In this document: piece after piece, positions 19,593 to 31,139 of the stretch
How positions within the stretch are numbered: the first letter of the stretch is position 1
How the letters are laid out: each line of letters starts with the position of its first letter
Source of the DNA: Pseudomonas putida
GTDB lineage: Bacteria > Pseudomonadota > Gammaproteobacteria > Pseudomonadales > Pseudomonadaceae
Length of the DNA: 64,000 bases
Assembly (NCBI RefSeq): GCF_026625125.1
Contig: NZ_CP113097.1
Coordinates: forward strand, 5,566,001-5,630,000
Direction of reading: 5' to 3'
The notes under the pieces: generated by a model
The model's input: the letters and a program-made list of their open reading frames with translations, nothing else
What the model was told of the DNA's origin: nothing
Database searches by the model: none
Position numbers and translations under genes: made by a program

Positions 19593-20558
19593 TCAAGGCG
19601 CGCTGGCGACCTTGGCCGGGGGTGTCCAGATCACGTCCTTGATGCTCAGCGGCTTGGGAATCAGCTTCAGCGCGTGGAAGGTGTCGGCGATTTTCTGTTG
19701 TGCGGCCACCACCTCGGGTGTCAGCGGCGCGGCACCGTAGCCTTGGCGTTTGACTGAGGTCAGGGTGATGTCGGCGGGCAGCCCGAGCAGCGGAGCGACC
19801 TGGTCGGTCACTTCCTGAGGGTTGGCCTGCGACCATCTGCCCACGGCGCGTACTTCTTCGATGAGGGCGTTGATCACAGCCGGATGCTGGGTCGCGTAGT
19901 TGCGGGTGGCCAGGTAGAACTGGTGGTTGTCGACCAGCGCTTTGCCGTCACGCAGGGTGCGTGCCTGCAACTGCTGTTCGGCGGCGGCCTGGTACGGGTC
20001 CCAGATCACCCAGGCATCAACGCTGCCACGCTCGAACGCGGCGCGGGCATCGGCCGGCGGCAGGTAGACGGGCTGTATGTCGCTGTACTTGAGGCCCGCT
20101 TCTTCCAGGGCGCGGACCAGCAGGTAATGAACGTTCGAGCCTTTGTTGAGGGCAACCTTCTTGCCCTTGAGCTCCTTCACCGACTGGATCGGCGAACCCT
20201 TTGGCACAAGGATCGCTTCACTGTGCGGCGCAGGCGGTTCGTAGGCCACATAGAGCAGATCGGCACCAGCAGCCTGGGCGAATACCGGGGGCGTTTCACC
20301 GGTTACGCCAAAGTCGATGGAGCCGACATTCAAGCCTTCGAGCAGTTGCGGGCCACCGGGGAATTCGGTCCATTGCACCTGGACGCCCTGATCGACCAGG
20401 CGCTTTTCCAGCGTGCCCTTGGCTTTGAGCAGCACCAGGGTGCCGTATTTCTGATAGCCGATACGCAGGCTTTCAGCCTGGGCTTGAGTGATGGCGCCGA
20501 AGGACACAGCCGCCGCAAACAGGGCGACCAGACCACGACGCAAGAAGACTGTGCGCAT
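19593..20558 (-). CDS. ssuA: Aliphatic sulfonate-binding periplasmic protein
   Basis: 321 residues. The Sec signal peptide spans 1-28 (MRTVFLRRGLVALFAAAV...TQAQA). The mature SsuA/NMT1 fold starts ESLRIGYQKYGTLVLLKAKG and has the family's FPGGPQLLEGLNVGSIDFGVTGETPP segment. It captures sulfonates in the periplasm for SsuBC. It is second in the operon, 93 nt after ssuE. Confidence 0.95.
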   Translation of the reverse strand: MRTVFLRRGLVALFAAAVSFGAITQAQAESLRIGYQKYGTLVLLKAKGTLEKRLVDQGVQVQWTEFPGGPQLLEGLNVGSIDFGVTGETPPVFAQAAGADLLYVAYEPPAPHSEAILVPKGSPIQSVKELKGKKVALNKGSNVHYLLVRALEEAGLKYSDIQPVYLPPADARAAFERGSVDAWVIWDPYQAAAEQQLQARTLRDGKALVDNHQFYLATRNYATQHPAVINALIEEVRAVGRWSQANPQEVTDQVAPLLGLPADITLTSVKRQGYGAAPLTPEVVAAQQKIADTFHALKLIPKPLSIKDVIWTPPAKVASAP

Positions 20559-20651
20559 GGCGCTCTCCTGTGCGAGTAGGTTCGGGTTGCACCTGCTTGC
20601 CTCGTTGACGGGCGAGTAAGGTGGATGACGCGATAAAGCCGTTGTGGCGGT

Positions 20652-21245
20652 TCAGATGCTCCAGCGGGCACTGATCAAGCGTTCGTTGAGTACGCCGGGG
20701 GCCACGGGCCGCGGCCGACGGGCCAGGGCCAGGTGGAAGGTCTCCAGCGCGTCCTGCAGCCGCTCTTGCAGAGCGGGTGACAACTGTGCCGGCTGGGCGC
20801 CTTCTGCGTAGGTGACCTGGCTGTCGTCGGCGAAGATCCCTTGCAGGGTCTCTTGCGCCTTGAGTGCCGACAGCACTGGCTTTAACGCGTAATCGACCGC
20901 GAGCATGTGGGCGATGCTGCCGCCGGTGGCGATTGGCAGCACGATCTTGTGGGCCAGGGCGCGTTCGGGTAGCAGGTCGAGCAATGTTTTCAGTGCCCCG
21001 GCAAACGATGCCTTGTATACCGGGGTGGCGACGATCAGGCCGTCGGCCTGAGCCACCAGTTGCTGGAAGTGCTGCACTTGTGGGCTGTCGAAGCGGGCGT
21101 GGAGCAGGTCTTCAGCGGGGAAGTCTCGTACCTGGAAGGTCACCACCTCGGCACCACGCTCCTGCAGCCACTGGCGCGAACGCTGGAGCAGCACGCCGGA
21201 GCGTGAACGGAGACTTGGGCTACCACCGATTGAGACGACCAGCAT
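20652..21245 (-). CDS. ssuE: NADPH-dependent FMN reductase
   Basis: 197 residues, flavodoxin-like fold. [17 protein letters not shown] is the FMN phosphate loop and [20 protein letters not shown] is the family signature. It supplies FMNH2 to SsuD. It is first gene of ssuEADCBF. Its leader has an AT-rich tract with ATATTCC and TTTATTC at 21293-21320 and a small dyad, GGGCTG/CAGCCC (21270-21288). Confidence 0.95.
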   Translation of the reverse strand: MLVVSIGGSPSLRSRSGVLLQRSRQWLQERGAEVVTFQVRDFPAEDLLHARFDSPQVQHFQQLVAQADGLIVATPVYKASFAGALKTLLDLLPERALAHKIVLPIATGGSIAHMLAVDYALKPVLSALKAQETLQGIFADDSQVTYAEGAQPAQLSPALQERLQDALETFHLALARRPRPVAPGVLNERLISARWSI

Positions 21246-21290
21246 TGAAGTGCTTCCTCGTGTTCTGTTGGGCTGACATTACCAGCCCTC

Positions 21291-21330
21291 ACATATTCCT
21301 AGAAATCATATTTATTCATTTGCTTATGCT
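21291..21330 (-). promoter_or_regulatory. AT-rich ssu promoter region, candidate CysB site
   Basis: The tract contains ATATTCC and CATATTTATTC within GC-rich DNA, 45-85 nt upstream of ssuE. CysB-type sites in enterobacteria have TTATTCC-like half-sites. It resembles elements upstream of lsfA, tauA and tcyJ. The assignment is inference. Confidence 0.45.
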
Positions 21331-21347
21331 TTTTAGCTTCAATTTTT

Positions 21348-21437
21348 AAGCTGCAAGCTGCAAGCTGTAAGCCGCAAACTTCAAGAAAAACTGGCCCAGC
21401 TTGTAGCTTGTAGCTTGCAGCTTGCAGCTTGCAGCTC
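21348..21437. repeat. Large hairpin built from heptad AGCTTGC/AGCTGCA repeats
   Basis: The left arm (21348-21384) is tandem AAGCTGC-type heptads. The right arm (21398-21437) is tandem GCTTGTA/GCTTGCA heptads, the inverse of the left. The loop is about 14 nt. It sits directly after the lsfA stop and upstream of the ssu promoter, so it may end lsfA transcription. Similar heptad hairpins occur between genes in Pseudomonas. Confidence 0.8.
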
Positions 21438-21440
21438 GCC

Positions 21441-22079
<639 letters not shown>

Positions 22080-22150
22080 GGGGTGCGGCTCCTGTGCTGT
22101 GGACTGGCCTTGTGGGCTCAATGTGCCTTCATTCAGATAAAAACAAAAAG

Positions 22151-22168
22151 AATAAATAACGATTTATT
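22151..22168 (-). promoter_or_regulatory. AATAAAT-N4-ATTTATT dyad upstream of lsfA
   Basis: A perfect inverted repeat, AATAAAT (22151-22157) and ATTTATT (22162-22168), 72-89 nt upstream of the lsfA start, in a strongly AT-rich tract. Candidate sulfate-starvation operator; TTATTTATT also occurs upstream of tauA. Confidence 0.5.
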
Positions 22169-22201
22169 TATAATCTAAGAGCATATTAAGTTACAGACAT
22201 G

Positions 22202-22228
22202 AAAAAGCCTCGCATCACGCGAGGCTTC
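22202..22228 (-). terminator. Rho-independent terminator of the porin gene
   Basis: Read on minus: GCCTCGC, a short loop and GCGAGGC, followed by TTTTTC. It lies 16-42 nt after the porin stop. Confidence 0.85.
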
Positions 22229-22243
22229 TTGTTCAGCTACGGC

Positions 22244-23578
22244 TTACAGGAAGTTGTAAGTGTAGTTGAAGATCAGACGGGTCTGATCCTGGTCAGCCAG
22301 CGAGCTGGTGCCGGTGCCGCGGTACACACCGTGACGCAGGCTGGCACCCAGGCCTTTGAAGGTGCCTTCCTGAATCACGTAGTCAACGCGAGCGTCGCGC
22401 TCCCATTCGCTGAAGGTACCGCCGCCAACGGCGTTCTTGCCGTCTTCACCTTTCAAGTAGGAAACGGACGCTTTCAGGCCAGGCACGCCCAGGCGAGCAA
22501 AGTCATACGAGTACTGACCGAAGGTGGTGTTCTCACCGGCCTTGGCGAACTGGTTGATCATGCTGTCAGTGAACAGGTAGAAGCTGGAACCGCCTGCACC
22601 TTCGTTGCGGCCATTGCCATCAACGACGTTGCCTTGGTTGAGCCAGACGAAACCGCCGTCGTCACTGACTTGCTGATGACCGAGCATCAGTGCATGGCCA
22701 CCCAGGGTGTAGGTGAACATGGCAGACCAGGTCTTGTTATCGACCTCGCCGGCGTTCTTGGCATAGCCATTGTTATTGTTGAAGCGGTAACCAGCTTCAC
22801 CATTCTTGCCGTCGCTGCTGCTGTCGAAGTAGCGCAGGTCAGTCTTGAACGACTGGTCGTCAGCGATCTTGAACACGTGGGTCGCGCCCAGGAAGTGCTG
22901 CTTGTAGAAGTCTTCCAGGTTCGAGTAGTAGTACTGCAGGGTCAAGTCGGGCGTGAGCTTGTAGTCCAGGCCACCGTAGCGGAATTTGTTGCTGTCCTGG
23001 GTGCCGCCCGCCACGGACAGACCGGTACGGTTGCTCGAAGCACGGCCCATGGCGTGAGTCAGCTGACCTGCGTTGATGGTCAGATTGTCGATTTCTTTCG
23101 ACTGGATCGTGCCACCTTCAAAGGTTTGCGGCAGCAGACGGCCATCGTTGGCAACCAAGATTGGCAGGTTAGGTGCCAGCGCGCTACCGAAGTGGGCTTC
23201 AGTCTTGGAGAAACGAGCCTTGGCGTTGGCGCCGAAGCGGCCCCACTGGCTTACTGCAGAACCATCGCTATCGTCGGGCATGAATCCGCTTTTGTGATAG
23301 CCGCGGCCGCCATCGAGCTGGATGCCCCACAGAGCCTGCGCATCAACACCGAAACCGACAGTGCCTTCAGTGAAACCGGAAATGTAATCGAGCTTAAAAC
23401 CCTGGCCAGACTCACGCTGATCCGGGCGCGGATCGGTGTGCGCTTCACGGTTATTGTTGTCGAAATACATGGTGCGCGAGCTAAGCGACAGTTTACTGTC
23501 TTCAACGAAACCGGCAGCGCCTGCTTGCTGGGCGAGAACCCCCAGTGCCACGGCCAGAGCCAGGCTGGACTTGTACAT
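22244..23578 (-). CDS. OprD-family outer-membrane porin
   Basis: 444 residues. The signal peptide is residues 1-22 (MYKSSLALAVALGVLAQQAGA). The mature protein starts GFVEDSKLSLSSRTMYFDNNN, the standard OprD-family N-terminus. Alternating amphipathic strands follow and the protein ends in YTYNFL with a terminal aromatic-rich strand, as needed for BAM insertion. The family takes up small acids and amino acids. Its place between lsfA and tauABCD suggests entry of sulfonates, but that is context only; it could be an OprE/OprQ-type general porin. Confidence 0.88.
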   Translation of the reverse strand: MYKSSLALAVALGVLAQQAGAAGFVEDSKLSLSSRTMYFDNNNREAHTDPRPDQRESGQGFKLDYISGFTEGTVGFGVDAQALWGIQLDGGRGYHKSGFMPDDSDGSAVSQWGRFGANAKARFSKTEAHFGSALAPNLPILVANDGRLLPQTFEGGTIQSKEIDNLTINAGQLTHAMGRASSNRTGLSVAGGTQDSNKFRYGGLDYKLTPDLTLQYYYSNLEDFYKQHFLGATHVFKIADDQSFKTDLRYFDSSSDGKNGEAGYRFNNNNGYAKNAGEVDNKTWSAMFTYTLGGHALMLGHQQVSDDGGFVWLNQGNVVDGNGRNEGAGGSSFYLFTDSMINQFAKAGENTTFGQYSYDFARLGVPGLKASVSYLKGEDGKNAVGGGTFSEWERDARVDYVIQEGTFKGLGASLRHGVYRGTGTSSLADQDQTRLIFNYTYNFL

Positions 23579-24077
23579 GTTTTGCTCCTCTACGTTCTAA
23601 TTTTTGTGTATCTCTGGCGGCAGGATCTGATGCCCCGCTCACCGTGGATTGGCGATTTAGTCACAAAGAATGACCAGCAAGTCAATCGTTACTGAACATT
23701 TCACGACTTTGGTCTAAGACGCCAGCTGCGCTACAGGATAATGACAATCCTATAAATCCAAAATGACCGTTTTATGAATTTCTAAGATTTTTAAGGCATA
23801 TGGTTGAAACCTTTACTGCCAAAAACTGTATCGGCATAAGCCTGTAATAGCTTTAGGTTATTTGCAAACGTTTGCTCATATCCTTATTCCTATCTGATCT
23901 GTGCAGCCGATAAAAACCGAGCGCTGCACTCGGTCTTGCTCCTGAGCATCGCCAAGCTCCTGGGCTTAAAGCGAATGGCTCCTATGCTAATTCCAAAAAG
24001 TTATTTATTTTATATTTCTTAGATCATCTAGCCTTCTTGCCATTCATCACTTCGATTGTCTGACAAGAGGTCCGACC
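23579..24077. other. Divergent intergenic region, porin / tauA promoters
   Basis: 499 nt without a credible gene. Base composition is much more AT-rich than the flanks. It holds the promoters of the porin (minus) and tauABCD (plus). Visible features are TTATTTATTTTATATTTCTTAGATC at its tauA end (described separately), a CCGAG...CTCGG hairpin near 23917-23935 and the tauA ribosome site AGAGGT. No tRNA or sRNA could be recognised. Confidence 0.6.
24001..24024 (+). promoter_or_regulatory. AT-rich element upstream of tauA
   Basis: TTATTTATTTTATATTTCTTAG starts at 24001, 77 nt before tauA. It shares TTATTTATT and CTTAGAT with the lsfA leader (read on the opposite strand there). Candidate CysB-type activation site for tauABCD. 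Confidence 0.45.
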
Positions 24078-25049
24078 ATGATCCCGCACGCTCCACTGCG
24101 CCTGTTCGCTGCCCTGGCCCTCGCCGGCACCAGTTGGTTCGCCCAAGCCGCCGACCTCACAGTCGCCTACCAGACCACCGTCGACCCGGCCAAAGTGGCC
24201 CAGGTCGATGGCGACTACGAAAAAGCCAGCAAGGCCAGCATCGACTGGCGCAAGTTCGATAACGGCGCCGATGTGATCACTGCGGTGGCCAGCGGCGACG
24301 TGCAGATCGGCTACCTGGGCTCCAGCCCGCTGGCCGCTGCTGCCAGCCGCAAGCTGCCGGTGGAAACCTTCCTGATCGCCACTCAGATCGGCGCCGGCGA
24401 GGCGCTGGTGGCCCGCGACAGCATCAAGACCCCACAAGACCTGATCGGCAAGAAGGTCGCAGTGCCTTTCGTTTCGACCGGCCACTACAGCCTCTTGGCC
24501 GCGCTCAAAAGCTGGAACATCGACCCGTCCAAGGTGCAGATCCTCAACCTCGCCCCACCGGCGATCATCGCGGCCTGGAAGCGCGGCGACATCGATGCCA
24601 CGTACGTTTGGGACCCGGCACTGGGCGTGGCCAAGGAAAACGGCAAGGTACTGATCACCTCCGGGGAACTGGCAGAAAAAGGCGCACCCACCTTCGATGC
24701 CTGGATCGTGCGCAAGGACTTCGCCGACAAGCACCCCGAGGTGGTCAAAGCCTTTGCCAAGGTCACCCTCGACGCCTACGCCGACTACCGCAAAGACCCG
24801 GCGGCCTGGCTGGCCAACAAAGACAACGTGGCCAAGCTGGTGAAGCTGTCCGGCGCCAAGGCCAGCGATATCCCGGTGCTGTTGGAGGGTAACGTCTACC
24901 CGCTGGCCGCCGACCAGGCCAACGCCCTGGGCGCACCGACCACTCAAGCACTGACCGACACCGCCACCTTCCTCAAGCAGCAAGGCAAGGTCGACGCCGT
25001 GTTGCCGGACTACTCGGCCTACGTCAGCGCCAAGTTCCTGCCCAATTGA
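24078..25049 (+). CDS. tauA: Taurine-binding periplasmic protein
   Basis: 323 residues with a signal peptide at 1-22 ([24 protein letters not shown]). The TauA fold follows: [66 protein letters not shown]. It delivers taurine to TauBC. It is first gene of tauABCD, 13 nt before tauB. Confidence 0.96.
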   Translation: MIPHAPLRLFAALALAGTSWFAQAADLTVAYQTTVDPAKVAQVDGDYEKASKASIDWRKFDNGADVITAVASGDVQIGYLGSSPLAAAASRKLPVETFLIATQIGAGEALVARDSIKTPQDLIGKKVAVPFVSTGHYSLLAALKSWNIDPSKVQILNLAPPAIIAAWKRGDIDATYVWDPALGVAKENGKVLITSGELAEKGAPTFDAWIVRKDFADKHPEVVKAFAKVTLDAYADYRKDPAAWLANKDNVAKLVKLSGAKASDIPVLLEGNVYPLAADQANALGAPTTQALTDTATFLKQQGKVDAVLPDYSAYVSAKFLPN

Positions 25050-25062
25050 TCCGGAGCCCGTC

Positions 25063-25851
25063 ATGGCCTTGCTAGAACTGGAGCGCATCAGCGCACAGTA
25101 CCCCGGCGCCAGCACCCCTGTGCTGGCCGACATCAACCTCAGCCTGGGCCCAGGCCAGTTGCTGGTCGCGCTGGGGCCCTCCGGCAGCGGCAAGACGTCG
25201 CTGCTCAACCTTATCGCGGGCTTCGTCACCCCCAGCGGCGGGCGTATCACCCTTGACGGCGTTGCGGTGCAAGGCCCCAGCGCCGAACGCGGCGTGGTGT
25301 TTCAGGACGATGCCCTGCTGCCGTGGCAGAACGTGCTGGGCAATGTCGCTTTCGGTTTGGAGCTGGCAGGTGTGGCCCGCGCGGAGCGGGAGGCCAAGGC
25401 ACGGCAAATGCTGGCATTGGTCGATCTGGATGGCTTTGGCGAGCGGCGCATCTGGCAACTGTCCGGCGGCCAGAAGCAGCGCGTGGGCCTGGCCCGCGCG
25501 CTGGCGGCCGACCCAAGGGTACTGCTGATGGACGAGCCGTTCGGCGCCCTTGACGCATTCACCCGCGAGCAGATGCAGGAACTGCTGCTGCAAGTCTGGC
25601 AGCGCACTGCCAAACCGGTGTTCCTTATTACTCACGACATTGAGGAAGCGGTATTCCTTGCAACCGAGCTGGTGCTGCTGGCCCCAGCCCCGGGCCGTGT
25701 GGTCGAGCGCCTGCAGCTGGACTTCGGCCAACGTTATGCCGCTGGCGAGTCGGCTCGGGCGATCAAGTCTGACCCCCGCTTCATTGAAACTCGCGAGCAT
25801 GTGCTGGCGCGGGTTTTCTCCCAACGCCAAAGCCTGCAGGAGCACGCATGA
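25063..25851 (+). CDS. tauB: Taurine ABC transporter ATP-binding protein
   Basis: 262 residues. Walker [13 protein letters not shown]-loop [14 protein letters not shown], signature [15 protein letters not shown], Walker [12 protein letters not shown] and switch His ITHDIEEA are intact. It energises taurine import. The stop overlaps the tauC start by 4 nt. Confidence 0.95.
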   Translation: MALLELERISAQYPGASTPVLADINLSLGPGQLLVALGPSGSGKTSLLNLIAGFVTPSGGRITLDGVAVQGPSAERGVVFQDDALLPWQNVLGNVAFGLELAGVARAEREAKARQMLALVDLDGFGERRIWQLSGGQKQRVGLARALAADPRVLLMDEPFGALDAFTREQMQELLLQVWQRTAKPVFLITHDIEEAVFLATELVLLAPAPGRVVERLQLDFGQRYAAGESARAIKSDPRFIETREHVLARVFSQRQSLQEHA

Positions 25852-26687
25852 GCAGCCTTGATCTGCCGGTCGCCAGCAAGCGCGACAGCCACGCGCGGCC
25901 CGTCGAAAAAGCGCGCCGCCAGCTTTCCACCCGCTGGATCAGCACGCTAACCCTGGCCAGCCTGCTGCTGGTCTGGTGGCTGGTGACCGCCGCCGGCTGG
26001 ATAGAGCCCCTGTTCCTGCCTGCGCCCGGCGACATCCTGGCCAAAGCCTGGAGCTTGCTCACCCAAGGCTACATGGACGCCAGCCTGTGGCAACACCTGG
26101 GCGCGAGCCTGGGGCGCATCGGCCTGGCGCTGGTTGCTGCGACCCTGACCGCCATCCCGGTCGGTATCGCCATCGGCTACAACCGTGTAGCCCGCGGCAT
26201 TCTCGATCCACTGATCGAGTTCTACCGCCCCATACCGCCCCTGGCCTACCTGCCGCTGATCGTCATCTGGTGCGGTATCGGCGAGCTGTCCAAGGTGCTG
26301 CTCATCTACCTGGCAATCTTCGCCCCGATCGCGATCGCCACGGCTACCGGCGTGCGCACCGTCGACCCGGCCAGGTTGCGCGCTGCGCAATCGCTGGGGG
26401 CGACCAAGGTACAACTGATCCGCCACGTGATCATGCCTAGTGCCCTGCCCGATATCCTCACCGGCATCCGTATCGGCCTGGGTGTGGGCTGGTCGACCCT
26501 GGTAGCCGCCGAACTGATCGCTGCCACCAGCGGCCTGGGCTTCATGGTGCAGTCGGCGGCGCAGTTCCTGGTGACTGACGTGGTAGTGCTGGGCATCCTG
26601 CTGATCGCCCTGATCGCCTTCGCCCTGGAGATGGGCCTGCGCGCCTTGCAGCGCAAGCTGGTGCCCTGGCATGGGCAAAGCCACTGA
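25848..26687 (+). CDS. tauC: Taurine ABC transporter permease
   Basis: 279 residues. A 35-residue polar N-terminal extension is followed by about six membrane segments and the EAA loop [28 protein letters not shown]. It is the inner-membrane channel of TauABC. The ATGA overlap with tauB shows coupling. It precedes tauD by 51 nt. Confidence 0.95.
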   Translation: MSSLDLPVASKRDSHARPVEKARRQLSTRWISTLTLASLLLVWWLVTAAGWIEPLFLPAPGDILAKAWSLLTQGYMDASLWQHLGASLGRIGLALVAATLTAIPVGIAIGYNRVARGILDPLIEFYRPIPPLAYLPLIVIWCGIGELSKVLLIYLAIFAPIAIATATGVRTVDPARLRAAQSLGATKVQLIRHVIMPSALPDILTGIRIGLGVGWSTLVAAELIAATSGLGFMVQSAAQFLVTDVVVLGILLIALIAFALEMGLRALQRKLVPWHGQSH

Positions 26688-27572
<885 letters not shown>

Positions 27573-27578
27573 GGGTGG

Positions 27579-27624
27579 CGGGCAAGCCGGCTCCTACAGG
27601 ATCCTTGTGGAGCCGGCTTGCCGG
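27579..27624. repeat. REP palindrome pair after tauD
   Basis: CGGGCAAGCCGGCTCCTACAGG and its near inverse CTTGTGGAGCCGGCTTGCCGG face each other. The unit is the same as at 3365-3450. It lies between convergent tauD and betT-like genes. Confidence 0.85.
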
Positions 27625-27629
27625 AGAAA

Positions 27630-27646
27630 GGGCCGCGCAGCGGCCC
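27630..27646. terminator. GC hairpin between tauD and the BCCT gene
   Basis: GGGCCGC (27630-27636), loop GCA, GCGGCCC (27640-27646), 8 nt from the BCCT stop codon. No T-run is visible. Confidence 0.4.
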
Positions 27647-27653
27647 CGGCGCT

Positions 27654-29651
27654 CTAGCGGACCAGGTGCAAGAACTGCATGTGCCGTTCGTACTGGTCGA
27701 GGATGTCGTTGATGATCTGCTCCTTGCTGTAGCCCACTAGGTCGTAGTTCTGGCTGCCCTCGCTAAGATGCACCTCCGCGCGGTAATAACGGCGGTTCTT
27801 CAAGTCCTGCGAGCCCAACCCACCCAGCGCGAACGACGGTGTGAAATACCCACGCATTTGCACCTGATAGATGAACGGCTGCTCCTCACCGTGGCCGACT
27901 TTCAGGCTGACGTTGTCGTGGCTGGGATCATCCTGGGTCACCAGCACCAGACCTTTCTGCTCGAACACCTCGCGCACATCGGCAATCGCTGGGCGCACCA
28001 CATCGTCCATGAAGCGGTACACCTCATCGCGTGACGGGAAATGCACCGCCTGGCTCAGGCGCTGGCGCCAGCCACCACGGCCACGGCGGGACTGGGCGAA
28101 CGGGGCCAGCGAATGCAGCTGGGCGATCTGGCGCTGCGACTCCAGGTAGAACGCCTTATGCAGCCCCCACATCATGCATAGCAGGATCAACGAGAACGGC
28201 AACGAGGTCAGCACCACCGCCGATTTGAGCGAATCGATGCTGCCGGCGAACAGCAGGCTGCTGGTGATCAGCGCAGTCATCGCGCCCCAGAAGATCCGCA
28301 ACCAGTTCGGGCCGTCTTCATCAGCACCGCCGTCCTTGGCGGACAAGGTCGACAGCACCACCGTGCCCGAGTCTGCCGAGGTGACGAAGAACACGAAGCT
28401 GATGAACACCGTCACCGCGATGACGACCTTGCTCCACGGGTAGGTCTCCAGCAGCAGATACAGGCTCATCGACGGGTTATCGATGGCCGACTGCCCAAGC
28501 GCCGTCATGCCATGGTTCAGTACCTGGTCCAGCGCGCTGTTGCCGAAGATCGACATCCACGCCAGGGTGAAGCCCAGCGGGATCAGCAGCACACCGAAGA
28601 CGAATTCGCGGATGGTGCGGCCACGCGAGATACGGGCGATGAACAGCCCTACGAACGGCGCCCAGGCAATCCACCAGGCCCAGTAGAACACCGTCCAGCC
28701 ACCCAGCCAGTCACGGTTTTCGCCGTAGGCATACACGTCGAAGCTCTTGCGGGGTAACGCGCCGAGGTAATCACCCAGGTTCTGGATCAGGGTGTTGAAC
28801 AGGTGCTGGGTTGGGCCGGCGAACAACACGAACAGCAACAGCGCGCAGGCCAGGAACAGGTTGATGTCGCTCATCACCCGCACGCCCTTCTCCACCCCAG
28901 CGACTGCCACCGCCACGGCCGCGCCCATCATCAGGGCGATGAGGATCACCTGCACCCACTGGCTATGGCTGATGCCGAACAAGTAGTCCAGGCCGGCATT
29001 CAGGTGCAACACGCCGAAGCCCATGTCGGCCCCCAGGCCGAACACCGTAGCGATAATGCCGAAGCCGTCCACCGCATAGCCGATCGGCCCGTTGATCCGT
29101 TTGCCAATCAACGGGTACAGCGCCGAACGCAACGCCAGCGGCAGGTTGTGGCGGTAGGCGAAATAGGCCAGCGCCATGCCGACGAAGGCGAACACGCCCC
29201 AGCCATGCAGGCCCCAGTGCAGGAACAGTATCTGCATCGCCTGGCGCCCTGCTTCCGCCGTGCCCGCCTCACCCTGGGGGGGCTGGAGCATGTGGGTCAG
29301 GGGTTCGGAAACGCAGAAGAAAAACAGGGTGATGCTGATACCGGCGGCGAACAACATGCCGGCCCACGACAGGTAGCTGAACTCGGGTTCGTCGTGGTCG
29401 GCACCGAGCTTGATCTTGCCGTAGCCGGACAAGGCGGTGACCACCACGAAGACCAGATACAGGGTCATGGCCAGCATGTAGTACCAGCCGACCGTATTGG
29501 CCGCCCAGTTCTGCGCCGCCAAGAGCCAGTCGCCCGCTGCTTGAGGTTGGGCGATGACCACCAGGCCGAAGATGAGGATGAAACTTGCCGCAAAATAGAA
29601 CACCGGAGGGTTCATGCGGATCTGGCTGTTGGAAGGGGTCGGTGCACTCAT
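27654..29651 (-). CDS. BCCT-family betaine/choline/carnitine transporter (BetT-like)
   Basis: 665 residues. Twelve membrane segments occupy about residues 15-510. BCCT landmarks include the GWYYMLAMTLYLVFVVV start, LHWGLHGWGVFAFVGMALAYFAYR and the Trp-rich DWLGGWTVFYWAWWIAWAPFVGLFIARISRGRTIREF, which forms the substrate box. A cytosolic C-terminal domain of about 150 residues (KAVHFPSRDEVYRFMDDVV... ending FLHLVR) is the osmosensing type seen in BetT. The start MSAPTPSNS is chosen over longer upstream starts with no ribosome site. There are no bet dehydrogenase genes nearby, and the sulfur-rich context leaves choline-O-sulfate or DMSP as possible substrates. Confidence 0.88.
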   Translation of the reverse strand: MSAPTPSNSQIRMNPPVFYFAASFILIFGLVVIAQPQAAGDWLLAAQNWAANTVGWYYMLAMTLYLVFVVVTALSGYGKIKLGADHDEPEFSYLSWAGMLFAAGISITLFFFCVSEPLTHMLQPPQGEAGTAEAGRQAMQILFLHWGLHGWGVFAFVGMALAYFAYRHNLPLALRSALYPLIGKRINGPIGYAVDGFGIIATVFGLGADMGFGVLHLNAGLDYLFGISHSQWVQVILIALMMGAAVAVAVAGVEKGVRVMSDINLFLACALLLFVLFAGPTQHLFNTLIQNLGDYLGALPRKSFDVYAYGENRDWLGGWTVFYWAWWIAWAPFVGLFIARISRGRTIREFVFGVLLIPLGFTLAWMSIFGNSALDQVLNHGMTALGQSAIDNPSMSLYLLLETYPWSKVVIAVTVFISFVFFVTSADSGTVVLSTLSAKDGGADEDGPNWLRIFWGAMTALITSSLLFAGSIDSLKSAVVLTSLPFSLILLCMMWGLHKAFYLESQRQIAQLHSLAPFAQSRRGRGGWRQRLSQAVHFPSRDEVYRFMDDVVRPAIADVREVFEQKGLVLVTQDDPSHDNVSLKVGHGEEQPFIYQVQMRGYFTPSFALGGLGSQDLKNRRYYRAEVHLSEGSQNYDLVGYSKEQIINDILDQYERHMQFLHLVR

Positions 29652-29808
29652 GGGGCATGCACCTCGTCGATTGACGTGAGGTTCGGAATGAACGGGTTCA
29701 GCAAAGGAATCCTCCTGTTGAACACCGGCAACGGACCAGCGTTTTTTCGTTGAACAAGCGTTCAAGTTAACCATGGATCGGGATTCGATGCGACCCGGGG
29801 CGCCGATC

Positions 29809-29925
29809 GGTGTGTTCGTACCGGCCCTGTCGCGGGCAAGCCGCACACAGCCACGCCACTGCACTCAGGTGTGGCGGTGAACCCGTGGCAGCCGGCTTGC
29901 CGGCGATGGGGCCGGTACGAACACC
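29809..29925. repeat. Long inverted repeat with REP cores
   Basis: The outer arms GGTGTGTTCGTACCGGCCC (29809-29827) and GGGGCCGGTACGAACACC (29908-29925) are near-perfect inverses. Inside are REP-like CGGGCAAGCCG and GCCGGCTTGCCGGCG. It lies between the BCCT and EpsC genes, both on minus. Confidence 0.8.
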
Positions 29926-29937
29926 GCCGAATAAAGG

Positions 29938-30870
<933 letters not shown>

Positions 30871-31045
30871 GGTGATCTCCTGGCAGGGCCAAGCTGATAG
30901 TTTGCAATCCACTTTACGGCAAATCAGCCCCTTGGAAAAAACAACGCTTTATTCCATCCTGCACTAAGTCGGGCATAAGCTGCGACGACGTACCCGGCAT
31001 CGTCGCCTACCCTCAAAGCAGCCGAACCCTGGCAGAGATAAAAAA

Positions 31046-31076
31046 GGAAATAACAAAACAAGTTTTTATTATTTCC
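31046..31076 (+). promoter_or_regulatory. GGAAATAA-N15-TTATTTCC dyad upstream of the cystine importer
   Basis: Perfect 8-bp arms at 31046-31053 and 31069-31076, in an AT-rich tract 64-94 nt upstream of tcyJ, between divergent epsC and tcyJLN. A possible -10 (CTATAG, 31096-31101) lies downstream. The TTATTTCC arm resembles CysB half-sites. Confidence 0.55.
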
Positions 31077-31139
31077 TGGCCTATGAAGCCAACCCTATAG
31101 TCGCCACCCACCACTCCCACAACAAGCGCGGGGCCTGAC

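Noticed and set aside
21348..21437. Possible CRISPR-like repeat array
   Set aside because: The repeat unit is 7 nt, without spacers, and the arms are inverted. This is a hairpin, not a CRISPR; no cas genes are present.
22199..23695. 498-codon plus-strand frame
   Set aside because: Antisense to the OprD-family porin gene, whose signal peptide and strand pattern are convincing; the frame also runs through the porin terminator.
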